Source: Bacteroidota bacterium (lineage in GTDB: Bacteria; Bacteroidota; Bacteroidia; Bacteroidales; Lentimicrobiaceae). From it: a stretch of 64,000 bases of DNA. Below are positions 45,595 to 53,847 of this stretch, one piece after another; positions within the stretch are counted from its first letter, which is position 1; each line of letters begins with the position of its first letter. The position numbers were made by a program, and so were the translations under genes. The DNA lies in NCBI GenBank assembly GCA_023441805.1, contig JAEZNO010000032.1:43168-107167 (forward strand). The letters run 5' to 3'. The notes under the pieces were generated by a model, which ran no database searches, was not told the DNA's origin, and saw only the letters and a program-made list of their open reading frames with translations.

Positions 45595-46293
45595 TTATTT
45601 TTTCTTCTTTTTTTTACTTTTCTTCACGTAAGTCAATACATCAATCTCCTGCTCACTCATACCTGCCGGTGAGCTTCCAAGATACACTGAATCAGACACT
45701 TTGTTTTTTGAAGATTTTGAATTGATTTCACCATTATGGAAGAAGATCCAAAAATGTATTGGTAGGTCGCTTTTAGGTATATTACCTGTAAATACCTCGT
45801 CACTTCGTTTTGCTGCCAGATAATGATGCCATTCTATACCTTGTCTTACGTCACTGAACATTACCACATTCAGTTTATCATTAGTTTTACCGCTACCTTT
45901 ATTATATTTCCATGTGATTGTATAAGTGCCGTCGTTAATCGACAGATTACATTCTTCAGGTTTAGCTAAGTTTCCGCGCGAAATGAGTATATTTTTGTAC
46001 AGAACAATAATGAATGAACGTTCAACCCTGAAGCAGTTCTTGCAAATGTAAGATTTGGCTTCGTTGTAGGGATTGTCGAATTCGGTTTCCTGATAACCAA
46101 TTGAAATTGGCTCCTTCAGGGTTCGTAAAAACCTGCTTGCAAATTTCATTCTTGAGCGCTGAATTCGTTGTCCCAATGTTAAGGGGTCGTGGGGATTAGG
46201 ATTTTGAATACGTGTTACTTCAACACCGTTAACAACAAATGTGACCGTTTGTCCGAGTTTGCCTATCAGATGGTCACCGATTTTTCGTGCCAT
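45595..46293 (-). CDS. DUF6266 family protein
   Basis: 232 residues. The opening MARKIGDHLIGKLGQTVTFVVNGVEVTRI followed by NPNPHDPLTLGQRIQRSRMK fits the DUF6266 pattern (a glycine-rich start, a P-T-x-x-Q motif, then QR...F). The middle is beta-rich with four cysteines/aromatics, and the last residues are almost all lysine (KKSKKKKKK) from a long A-run. The family is Bacteroidota-restricted and uncharacterised. No signal peptide. The assignment is from memory of the pattern. Confidence 0.68.
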   Translation of the reverse strand: MARKIGDHLIGKLGQTVTFVVNGVEVTRIQNPNPHDPLTLGQRIQRSRMKFASRFLRTLKEPISIGYQETEFDNPYNEAKSYICKNCFRVERSFIIVLYKNILISRGNLAKPEECNLSINDGTYTITWKYNKGSGKTNDKLNVVMFSDVRQGIEWHHYLAAKRSDEVFTGNIPKSDLPIHFWIFFHNGEINSKSSKNKVSDSVYLGSSPAGMSEQEIDVLTYVKKSKKKKKK

Positions 46294-46438
46294 TGTATTA
46301 TAAGTTTAGAAATTAAGTTTCATCATCAATTATCAGCTGTCGATAGGCAGTAGTGATAATGATTTTTAGAAATCTGTTGGTGGATTTCTGCAAGTGAATT
46401 TAAGCGGTCAACACTATATTAACTCCTACCTCTGCTTA

Positions 46439-46510
46439 CCCTCCCTTTACCCTCCCTTTACCCTCTCCTTACCCCCGGGGTAAAGGGAGGGTAAAGGGAG
46501 GGTAAAGGGA
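46439..46510. repeat. Palindromic array of 11-base units with G-quadruplex potential
   Basis: The left half has three contiguous 11-base units CCCTCCCTTTA (46439-46449, 46450-46460, and a two-mismatch copy 46461-46471) then five C. The right half has four G and the reverse complement units TAAAGGGAGGG (46481-46491, 46492-46502) and TAAAGGGA (46503-46510). The halves form a near-perfect inverted repeat of about 34 bp with almost no loop. Each strand of one half carries six runs of at least three G separated by TAAA or A, a canonical G4 pattern. It lies in a 627-base gap; the rest of the gap holds only the mutA promoter. Confidence 0.92.
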
Positions 46511-46800
46511 CCGTTAACGGATAGGCTCGTTGGTATAGTCCAAAGTGCTTACTGTCAAATCACAGGCAAAGTTAGGGACATATTGGAATTTATGTTCCCG
46601 GAAAGCAGTAAAAATCACTTACTATTTCAAACACCTTCATAAACGTAAGCATCCGATAAACACATCTAATTTAGGTATTTAATGGCACACATGTTTTACC
46701 GGTGGTTTTTAATTAGATTGGTACATTTAATATGCTTCTAATTTTGAAATGTAAGAAGGTGTCAAATGGACAACTAAAGTGATTTTTTGCCCTTACTTAA

Positions 46801-46830
46801 TTGGTATCCTTATTAAAACATCTAACTTTG
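46801..46830 (+). promoter_or_regulatory. Bacteroidota-type promoter for mutA
   Basis: TTG at 46801-46803, a 19-base spacer, then TAACTTTG at 46823-46830 followed by CA. It is a full -33/-7 match about 90 bases before the mutA ATG, giving a leader of roughly 80 bases. I see no cobalamin riboswitch structure in that leader. Confidence 0.65.
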
Positions 46831-46920
46831 CACTCGATTTCCAAAAACAAGCTTCTAATCAAAGGTGTTTTTGGAATAAAGGCTTTATGAAGCATTTTGA
46901 TAATTACACTTACAGAAGAT

Positions 46921-48819
46921 ATGGAAAATAAAACCAAATCAGATCGTCTGTTCTCTGCATTCCCACCTGTATCTACCGAACAATGGGAAGCAAAAATTCA
47001 ACAGGACCTTAAAGGAGCTGACTATGAGAAAAAGCTGATCTGGAAGACTTCAGAAGGTTTTAAAGTAAAACCCTATTACCGTGAAGAAGATCTTAATGGA
47101 TTTGAGTCGCTTTTGGGTTCATTACCGGGCCAGTTCCCTTATACAAGAGGCACGTCAGGTGATTCAAATCAATGGCTGATCGCTCAGGATGTCGATTCTT
47201 CAAACATCAGTGAGGCAAATAAAATTGCTGTTGATGCTTTATCAAGAGGGGCTGATGCAATATTGGTGAATGTCTCGGCAGTGACTTCAGCTGATGATTT
47301 GAAGACACTTTTAAATGGAATTGATATCCAAAAAGCAGTCATTAGCTTTAACAGTTCTAATTCTTACATCAAGCTTTTTGATATTTTGTCTGAAGTCGCA
47401 GGTCAACAGATAAAGTCATTCAAAGGTGCTTTTGATTTTGATCCCATAAGCTTTGTCTTGCTTAATGGTGATTTTTACTCATCGCAGAATGATGATCTGA
47501 ATCAGGGTGCTGAGCTTCTGAATAAGTCAAAGTCAATTCCTGAGTTACGTTTACTGAGTGTTAACGGTCAGTATTTCCACAATGCCGGTTCAACACTTGT
47601 ACAAGAACTTGCATTTTCTTTGGCATCAGGTAATGAATATCTTGCCCGGTACACATCTGCCGGAATTAGTATTGATGATATTGCAAAGAAGATGACTTTC
47701 GTGTTTGCTATTGGAAGCAACTATTTCATGGAAATAGCCAAGCTCCGTGCTGCACGTATGTTATGGGCTAAAATTGTTGAGCAGTATAACCCTACTGGTG
47801 CTGACTCAGGTAAGATGTATATCCATGCAGTTACATCAAATTTCAATAAGACTATCTACGATCCCTACGTAAATATTCTTCGTTCAACAACTGAGGCCAT
47901 GTCAGCAGCTATTGGTCATGCCGATATGATTACAGTATTGCCATTTGATTTGAACTATAAGGATCCTGATGATTTTTCTTCACGTATTGCAAGAAATCAA
48001 CAGATTATTTTGAAAGAAGAATCAAATCTTGATAAGGTGATTGATCCTGCTGCAGGTTCGTATTATATTGAAAATCTCACAGCTTCAATTGCTGAACAGG
48101 CCTGGAAACTCTTCCTGTCTATTGAAGAGAAAGGTGGTATGCTCGAAGCTGTTAAGAGTGGATTTGTTCAGGATGAAATTTCTGCAAGTGCAAAACTGAA
48201 AAAGGATGAAATTGCAAATCGCCGTACTCTGATACTTGGTACTAATCAACATCCGAATCTTCAGGAACGAATGCTTGAAAAGATACAATCGGCCGGTGAG
48301 GATGAAAGCATAAATATTGAGACTATCTCAAAAGAGCGTAAGTTTAAGACCATTGAAATTGTCAGAGGAGCAGATGAATTTGAAGATCTGAGATTGGCTA
48401 CCGAGATTTGGGAAAATGAAGGCAATAAGCGTCCCGAAGTATTCCTGTTTACAATTGGAAATCCTGCAATGCGTAAAGCCAGAGCAGGGTTTAGTGCAGG
48501 ATTTTTTGGAATTGCCGGTTATGATATTATAGATAATCCGGGATTTAACTCTGTTGATGAAGGTGTTAAAGCTGCAGCCAAAACAAACGCTGAAATAATT
48601 GTGATTTGTAGTTCAGATGAAGAGTATGCCGAATTGGCTGCTGACATCACAAGAACCATTAAACTCAATGATCCTGATAAACTTGTTGTAGTTGCAGGAT
48701 ATCCTAAGGAAATCGTCAACGATCTGAAAGATGCCGGTGTTGATGAATTTATACATGTGAAAAGCAATGCCTTTGAAACGCTATATAACTTTCAAAAGAA
48801 ACTGGAGATAATGCTATGA
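46921..48819 (+). CDS. mutA: Methylmalonyl-CoA mutase small (beta) subunit
   Basis: About 632 residues from ATG at 46921; the frame extends further upstream only to a TTG. Domain order: substrate-binding TIM-barrel-like region (opening FPPVSTEQWEAKIQQDLKGADYEKKL, with GSNYFMEIAKLRAARMLWAKIV near 274) and a degenerate B12-binding-like C-terminal domain (about 500-632) that lacks the DxHxxG cobalamin motif. The small subunit is non-catalytic and supports MutB. With MutB it interconverts succinyl-CoA and methylmalonyl-CoA in propionate metabolism. A 124-base gap separates it from mutB. Confidence 0.94.
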   Translation: MENKTKSDRLFSAFPPVSTEQWEAKIQQDLKGADYEKKLIWKTSEGFKVKPYYREEDLNGFESLLGSLPGQFPYTRGTSGDSNQWLIAQDVDSSNISEANKIAVDALSRGADAILVNVSAVTSADDLKTLLNGIDIQKAVISFNSSNSYIKLFDILSEVAGQQIKSFKGAFDFDPISFVLLNGDFYSSQNDDLNQGAELLNKSKSIPELRLLSVNGQYFHNAGSTLVQELAFSLASGNEYLARYTSAGISIDDIAKKMTFVFAIGSNYFMEIAKLRAARMLWAKIVEQYNPTGADSGKMYIHAVTSNFNKTIYDPYVNILRSTTEAMSAAIGHADMITVLPFDLNYKDPDDFSSRIARNQQIILKEESNLDKVIDPAAGSYYIENLTASIAEQAWKLFLSIEEKGGMLEAVKSGFVQDEISASAKLKKDEIANRRTLILGTNQHPNLQERMLEKIQSAGEDESINIETISKERKFKTIEIVRGADEFEDLRLATEIWENEGNKRPEVFLFTIGNPAMRKARAGFSAGFFGIAGYDIIDNPGFNSVDEGVKAAAKTNAEIIVICSSDEEYAELAADITRTIKLNDPDKLVVVAGYPKEIVNDLKDAGVDEFIHVKSNAFETLYNFQKKLEIML

Positions 48820-48943
48820 GCACATAACCCTTAGATCTTTACAAGAAAGAGCTTAAAGGGTTGTTGATCGTAACAGAGTTTAGCTGAGATGATTGGTAAG
48901 CTTAACGAAGTACAGTTTAATCATAGCTTTAAAAATTAATAAT

Positions 48944-51079
48944 ATGCGTCCTGATTTTAAAAATATTGACATCAGATCGAACGGGAAGACCAATAAAGCG
49001 GTTGATACCGGAAACAGAGAATGGATGACAACCGAGCAGATTCCGGTGAAGTCGGTTTATACTGCTGATGATCTGAAAAAAATGGAACACCTGAATTATG
49101 CAGCAGGTATTGTTCCTTTCCTTAGAGGTCCATACAGTACAATGTATGTGATGAAACCCTGGACTATTCGCCAGTATGCAGGTTTCTCAACTGCCGAAGA
49201 ATCAAATGCCTTCTACAGAAGAAACCTTGCTGCAGGACAGATGGGACTATCGGTTGCATTTGATCTTGCAACTCACAGAGGTTACGATTCAGATCATGAA
49301 AGGGTAGTGGGCGATGTTGGTAAAGCCGGTGTTGCCATTGACTCTATCCTCGATATGAAGATTCTTTTTGACCAGATACCACTGGATAAGATGTCGGTTT
49401 CAATGACCATGAACGGGGCTGTGCTTCCTGTTCTGGCATTCTATATTGTTGCTGCAGAAGAACAGGGTGTATCAATGGATAAATTGAGTGGTACCATTCA
49501 GAACGACATTCTTAAGGAGTTCATGGTACGTAACACATACATATACCCGCCGGCACCAAGTATGCGTATCATTGCTGATATATTTGAATTTACTTCGAAA
49601 AACATGAAGAAATTCAATTCAATTTCTATCAGCGGCTACCATATGCAGGAAGCCGGAGCTACTGCCGATATTGAGTTAGCCTATACTCTGGCTGACGGTC
49701 TTGAATACATACGTACCGGCATCCATGCAGGCATTCCTGTTGATGCATTTGCACCACGTCTCTCATTTTTTTGGGGAATCGGGATGAACCATTTCATGGA
49801 AATAGCTAAGATGAGGGCTGCAAGGTTACTGTGGGCAAAGATTGTTAAGCAGTTTGATCCGAAGGATGATAAATCAATGGCCTTACGCACACATTGCCAA
49901 ACATCGGGGTGGAGCCTTACAGAGCAGGATCCGTTTAATAATGTTACCCGCACGGCAGTTGAGGCTTTGGCTGCAGCTTTGGGACATACACAAAGTTTGC
50001 ATACAAATGCACTTGATGAAGCCATCGCTCTGCCTACCGATTTCTCGGCTCGTATTGCACGTAATACACAGATTTACCTGCAGGAAGAAACAAATATTAC
50101 CAAAGTTGTAGATCCATGGGCTGGTTCGTATTATATAGAATCACTTACTCATGAACTGGCACACAAAGCCTGGGATCTGATTCAAGAGGTTGAGTCATTA
50201 GGAGGAATGGCTAAAGCTATTGAAACAGGTATACCAAAGATGCGTATTGAAGAAGCCGCCGCACGTAAACAAGCTCGTATTGACTCAGGTCGCGATACCA
50301 TAGTTGGTGTTAATAAATACAGATTAGCTAAAGAAGACCCTATTGAAACACTTGAAGTTGATAATACTGCTGTAAGGGAAGCTCAGTTAAAGAGACTTGC
50401 AGAATTACGCAAAAACCGTAACAGTGAAGAAGTTGAACTTGCACTTAATGCTTTAACCAAAGCTGCAGAAAGCGGTGAAGGCAATTTGCTTGAATTATCA
50501 ATTGATGCTGCAAGAAAGAGGGCTTCGTTAGGCGAAATATCAATGGCACTTGAAAAAGTATATGGGAGGTATAAAGCTGTGATAAGATCAATTTCAGGCG
50601 TATATTCTTCAGAATCCCAGGAAGACGGTAGTTTCAAAAAAGCTACACAACTCGCCGATAAGTTTGCCGAGCTGGAAGGTCGCCGTCCGAGGATTATGAT
50701 TGCTAAAATGGGACAGGATGGTCATGACCGGGGAGCAAAAGTAGTAGCAACAGGTTATGCGGATATAGGATTTGATGTTGATATCGGACCATTGTTCCAG
50801 ACTCCTGCCGAAGCAGCCCGTCAGGCTGTTGAAAACGATGTACATGTTTTGGGAGTATCAAGTCTTGCAGCAGGCCATAAAACGCTGGTGCCTCAGGTTA
50901 TTGAAGAGCTAAAAAAGCTTGGCAGAGATGATATCATGGTTATTGTAGGAGGGGTAATTCCTCCTCAGGATTATGATTTCCTCTATAAGGCAGGTGCAAT
51001 GGCAATATTTGGTCCCGGCACCATTATTCCGGAAGCTGCAATAAAGATGCTCGAGATAATGATCGAGGCAAGGAAATAA
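48944..51079 (+). CDS. mutB: Methylmalonyl-CoA mutase large (alpha) subunit
   Basis: 711 residues from ATG at 48944, where the homologous opening MRPDFKNIDI begins; the frame runs 17 codons further upstream without similarity. The catalytic barrel contains RGPYSTMYVMKPWTIRQYAG near residue 63, NTYIYPPAPSMRII near 199 and the GMNHFMEIAKMRAARLLW block near 282. The C-terminal B12-binding domain has KMGQDGHDRGAKVVATGYAD near 587 with the cobalamin-ligand His in DxHxxG, and SSLAAGHKTLVP and VGGVIPPQDY near 642 and 665. B12-dependent mutase. The GTPase chaperone MeaB is not in the window. Confidence 0.97.
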   Translation: MRPDFKNIDIRSNGKTNKAVDTGNREWMTTEQIPVKSVYTADDLKKMEHLNYAAGIVPFLRGPYSTMYVMKPWTIRQYAGFSTAEESNAFYRRNLAAGQMGLSVAFDLATHRGYDSDHERVVGDVGKAGVAIDSILDMKILFDQIPLDKMSVSMTMNGAVLPVLAFYIVAAEEQGVSMDKLSGTIQNDILKEFMVRNTYIYPPAPSMRIIADIFEFTSKNMKKFNSISISGYHMQEAGATADIELAYTLADGLEYIRTGIHAGIPVDAFAPRLSFFWGIGMNHFMEIAKMRAARLLWAKIVKQFDPKDDKSMALRTHCQTSGWSLTEQDPFNNVTRTAVEALAAALGHTQSLHTNALDEAIALPTDFSARIARNTQIYLQEETNITKVVDPWAGSYYIESLTHELAHKAWDLIQEVESLGGMAKAIETGIPKMRIEEAAARKQARIDSGRDTIVGVNKYRLAKEDPIETLEVDNTAVREAQLKRLAELRKNRNSEEVELALNALTKAAESGEGNLLELSIDAARKRASLGEISMALEKVYGRYKAVIRSISGVYSSESQEDGSFKKATQLADKFAELEGRRPRIMIAKMGQDGHDRGAKVVATGYADIGFDVDIGPLFQTPAEAARQAVENDVHVLGVSSLAAGHKTLVPQVIEELKKLGRDDIMVIVGGVIPPQDYDFLYKAGAMAIFGPGTIIPEAAIKMLEIMIEARK

Positions 51080-51140
51080 AAACCACATTTTTAAAGGCGT
51101 TATACGATCAAAACATGCAATAACGTCGGTTATAAAAGAA

Positions 51141-51170
51141 AGCAGAGGCGCAAGTTATTGCGCTTCTGCT
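51141..51170 (+). terminator. Probable terminator between mutB and gyrB
   Basis: A 13-bp hairpin (51141-51153 with 51158-51170) carrying one G-T pair and a 4-base loop GTTA, followed by a weak T-run (GTTTATTTAA). About 60 bases past the mutB stop. Confidence 0.65.
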
Positions 51171-51226
51171 GTTTATTTAAGGCTTCAAAGTAATACATTT
51201 TAAGGTACCCAATTTAATCGTTTTGG

Positions 51227-51260
51227 TTTGTAAAACGTAAGCTAAAAATTCGTACCTTTG
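51227..51260 (+). promoter_or_regulatory. Bacteroidota-type promoter for gyrB
   Basis: TTTG at 51227-51230, 22-base spacer, TACCTTTG at 51253-51260. It lies 33 bases before the gyrB ATG. The spacer is a little longer than the ~19-20 usual. Confidence 0.55.
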
Positions 51261-51292
51261 CTTATCTACAAAATCTTACTATAGTATTGATT

Positions 51293-53284
51293 ATGAGCGA
51301 ATTAAACAATGACGCTGAAATTAAAAATTTGAATCATCCATCCGATAACGGTAATAGTAATTACACAGCAGAAAACATACAGGTACTCGAGGGTCTTGAG
51401 GCAGTTCGTAAGAGGCCCGCAATGTATATCGGTGATATTGGTGAACGCGGATTACACCACCTTGTTTATGAAGTAGTTGATAACTCAATCGATGAGGCCC
51501 TTGCAGGTTATTGCGATACCATTCAGGTTACAATACATAAAGATAACTCAATCACGGTAACAGATAACGGACGTGGTATTCCTACCGGTTATCATGAAAA
51601 AGAGAAGAAATCGGCACTTGAAGTTGTAATGACTGTATTACATGCAGGAGGAAAGTTTGATAAGGGTTCGTATAAGGTTTCGGGAGGTTTGCATGGTGTA
51701 GGTGTGTCATGTGTTAATGCTCTCTCAAGCCATATGAAAGTAACCGTCCTCCGTGAGGGACAGATATTTGAGCAGGAGTATCAGATCGGCAAGCCGTTAT
51801 ACCCTGTAAAGGTTGTTGGTGAAACTGATAAAACAGGTACCATTGTTCACTTTAAACCTGATAATACCATTTTTACCACTTTGGTTTATGATCTTGAAAT
51901 CCTTAAATCACGCATCAGAGAATTGGCTTATCTTAATAAGGGTATTAAATTGTCGATTACTGACGAACGCGCTCAGGATGATGAAAGTGTTGAATCGGTT
52001 CATACTTTTTATTCTGAGAGGGGTTTGCTTGATTTTATCGAATATCTGGATGGCATGCGTGAGAAACTTATGCCTGAGCCTATCTATATTGAAGGTGAGC
52101 GAAATGATATACCTGTTGAGATTTCAATGCAATACAACACTTCGTTTAGTGAGAATATTCACTCATACGTTAACAACATTAACACTCACGAAGGAGGTAC
52201 TCACCTTGCAGGTTTCAGAAGAGCTCTAACCCGTACCTTGAAAGCATATGCCGATAAATCAGGAATGCTTGCTAAGCTAAAGTTTGACATTAACGGTGAT
52301 GATTTCCGTGAAGGGCTGACGGCAATTATTTCAGTAAAGGTTCAGGAACCGCAGTTTGAAGGTCAAACTAAGACCAAACTAGGTAATAATGAAGTAATGG
52401 GAGCTGTTGATCAATTGGTTTCAGAACTTCTGAATTATTATCTTGAAGAACATCCAAAAGAGGCTCGCACTATTGTTAATAAAGTAATTTTAGCTGCAAC
52501 GGCACGTCATGCTGCCCGAAAAGCACGTGAGTTGGTTCAGCGAAAGAATGTCTTGTCAGGCTCAGGTTTGCCCGGTAAACTTGCCGATTGCAGTGAACGA
52601 GACCCGGCAGCTTGTGAATTGTATCTGGTTGAGGGTGATTCTGCAGGCGGAACCGCAAAGCAGGGGCGTGACCGTAGATTTCAGGCTATATTGCCGTTAA
52701 GAGGTAAGATACTTAACGTTGAAAAAGCAATGCAGCATAAAATATTCGACAGTGAAGAAATAAAGAATATTTTCACTGCACTTGGAGTAACTATTGGAAC
52801 TGAAGAAGATAGCAAAGCCCTTAATCTTTCGAAACTCCGCTATCATAAGGTGGTAATCATGACCGATGCCGATGTTGACGGTAGTCATATCGCTACCCTG
52901 ATACTTACCTTCTTCTTCAGGTATATGAAAGAGTTGATTGAGAATGGGTATGTTTACATTGCTACTCCGCCACTTTACCTGGTAAAGAGGGGTAATGTTG
53001 AGAGGTACTGCTGGACAGAGGATGAACGAATCCGACTTGTTGAAGAGTTATCAAACGGAAAGGAAAGCAGCGTTCATGTGCAGCGTTACAAAGGTCTTGG
53101 AGAGATGAATTCAGAACAGTTATGGATGACCACAATGAATCCTGAATTCCGCACTTTGAGGCAGGTAAATATTGATAATGGTTCAGAAGCCGACCGTATA
53201 TTCTCAATGCTGATGGGTGATGAGGTTCCGCCAAGACGTGACTTCATTGAGGCCAACGCTAAGTATGCTAAAATAGACGCATAA
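51293..53284 (+). CDS. gyrB: DNA gyrase subunit B
   Basis: 663 residues from ATG at 51293 (a TTG at 51287 precedes it in frame). Typical GyrB order: GHKL ATPase with EAVRKRPAMYIGDIG near residue 34, NSIDEALAGYCD near 64, VTDNGRGIP near 87, HAGGKFDKGSYKVSGGLHGVG near 114; transducer domain; then the Toprim domain with EGDSAGGTAKQGRD near 440 and MTDADVDGSHI near 522; C-terminal QRYKGLGEMN near 599. It is somewhat longer at the N terminus than many GyrB. It supercoils DNA with GyrA, whose gene is not here. Confidence 0.97.
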   Translation: MSELNNDAEIKNLNHPSDNGNSNYTAENIQVLEGLEAVRKRPAMYIGDIGERGLHHLVYEVVDNSIDEALAGYCDTIQVTIHKDNSITVTDNGRGIPTGYHEKEKKSALEVVMTVLHAGGKFDKGSYKVSGGLHGVGVSCVNALSSHMKVTVLREGQIFEQEYQIGKPLYPVKVVGETDKTGTIVHFKPDNTIFTTLVYDLEILKSRIRELAYLNKGIKLSITDERAQDDESVESVHTFYSERGLLDFIEYLDGMREKLMPEPIYIEGERNDIPVEISMQYNTSFSENIHSYVNNINTHEGGTHLAGFRRALTRTLKAYADKSGMLAKLKFDINGDDFREGLTAIISVKVQEPQFEGQTKTKLGNNEVMGAVDQLVSELLNYYLEEHPKEARTIVNKVILAATARHAARKARELVQRKNVLSGSGLPGKLADCSERDPAACELYLVEGDSAGGTAKQGRDRRFQAILPLRGKILNVEKAMQHKIFDSEEIKNIFTALGVTIGTEEDSKALNLSKLRYHKVVIMTDADVDGSHIATLILTFFFRYMKELIENGYVYIATPPLYLVKRGNVERYCWTEDERIRLVEELSNGKESSVHVQRYKGLGEMNSEQLWMTTMNPEFRTLRQVNIDNGSEADRIFSMLMGDEVPPRRDFIEANAKYAKIDA

Positions 53285-53347
53285 CACAATCATTTTGGCA
53301 TCGGAATTGTTATGGGGGTAAATAGTTAACTTATATATTTATTTACC

Positions 53348-53830
53348 ATGAGAAAATCATTTATCTTACTTATTGCAATCACATTACTCAGCACTGTTAC
53401 ATTTGCTCAGAACTACAATACCGGACTGGGTGTCAGGCTTGGATTCTTCAATGGAATTACCGTTAAACACTTCCTCTCCGAAAATAATGCCCTTGAGGGT
53501 ATTGCCTCTTTCAGATGGGATGGTTTTGTTATAACAGGTCTGTATGAATGGCAAAAAGGAATTTCAGGTGCTCCGGGACTGGATTATGAACTTGGTATTG
53601 GTGCACATGTCGGTGCATTTGACGGTGATAACCTCAACTGGCATGATAATGATCCATTTGATGACAACATTACAATAGTAGGCGTGGATCTTTTAGCTGG
53701 TTTAGAATATACTTTTGCTGAGGTCCCTATAAACCTTGGACTTGATTGGAAACCTGCCTTCAATTTCGGCAAATACAACAGGTGGTGGGGTGATGGATTA
53801 GCCCTGTCAATCAGGTATGCATTCAAATAA
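53348..53830 (+). CDS. Small outer-membrane beta-barrel protein
   Basis: 160 residues with a signal peptide (MRKSFILLIAITLLSTVTFA, then QNYNTGLGVRLG). The mature part is made of alternating strands ending in aromatic-glycine pairs (GLGVRLGFFNGITVKHF, ASFRWDGFVITGLYEW, YELGIGAHVGAF, INLGLDWKPAFNFG) and a final strand ALSIRYAFK ending in Phe-Lys. This is an eight-strand barrel architecture. No specific family is assigned. It lies 63 bases after gyrB and converges on the putative porin. Confidence 0.78.
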   Translation: MRKSFILLIAITLLSTVTFAQNYNTGLGVRLGFFNGITVKHFLSENNALEGIASFRWDGFVITGLYEWQKGISGAPGLDYELGIGAHVGAFDGDNLNWHDNDPFDDNITIVGVDLLAGLEYTFAEVPINLGLDWKPAFNFGKYNRWWGDGLALSIRYAFK

Positions 53831-53847
53831 AGTGTAATCTATTCAGG

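Noticed and set aside
46439..46510. CRISPR array
   Set aside because: Units are contiguous without spacers and the second half is the reverse complement of the first; it is a palindrome.
46681..46697. Sigma-54 promoter (TGGCACACATGTTTT) upstream of mutA
   Set aside because: The -12 half lacks GC and a complete housekeeping-type promoter lies closer to mutA.
49681..50025. 114-residue ORF antisense to mutB
   Set aside because: Mirror of the mutB coding sequence, no promoter or family similarity.
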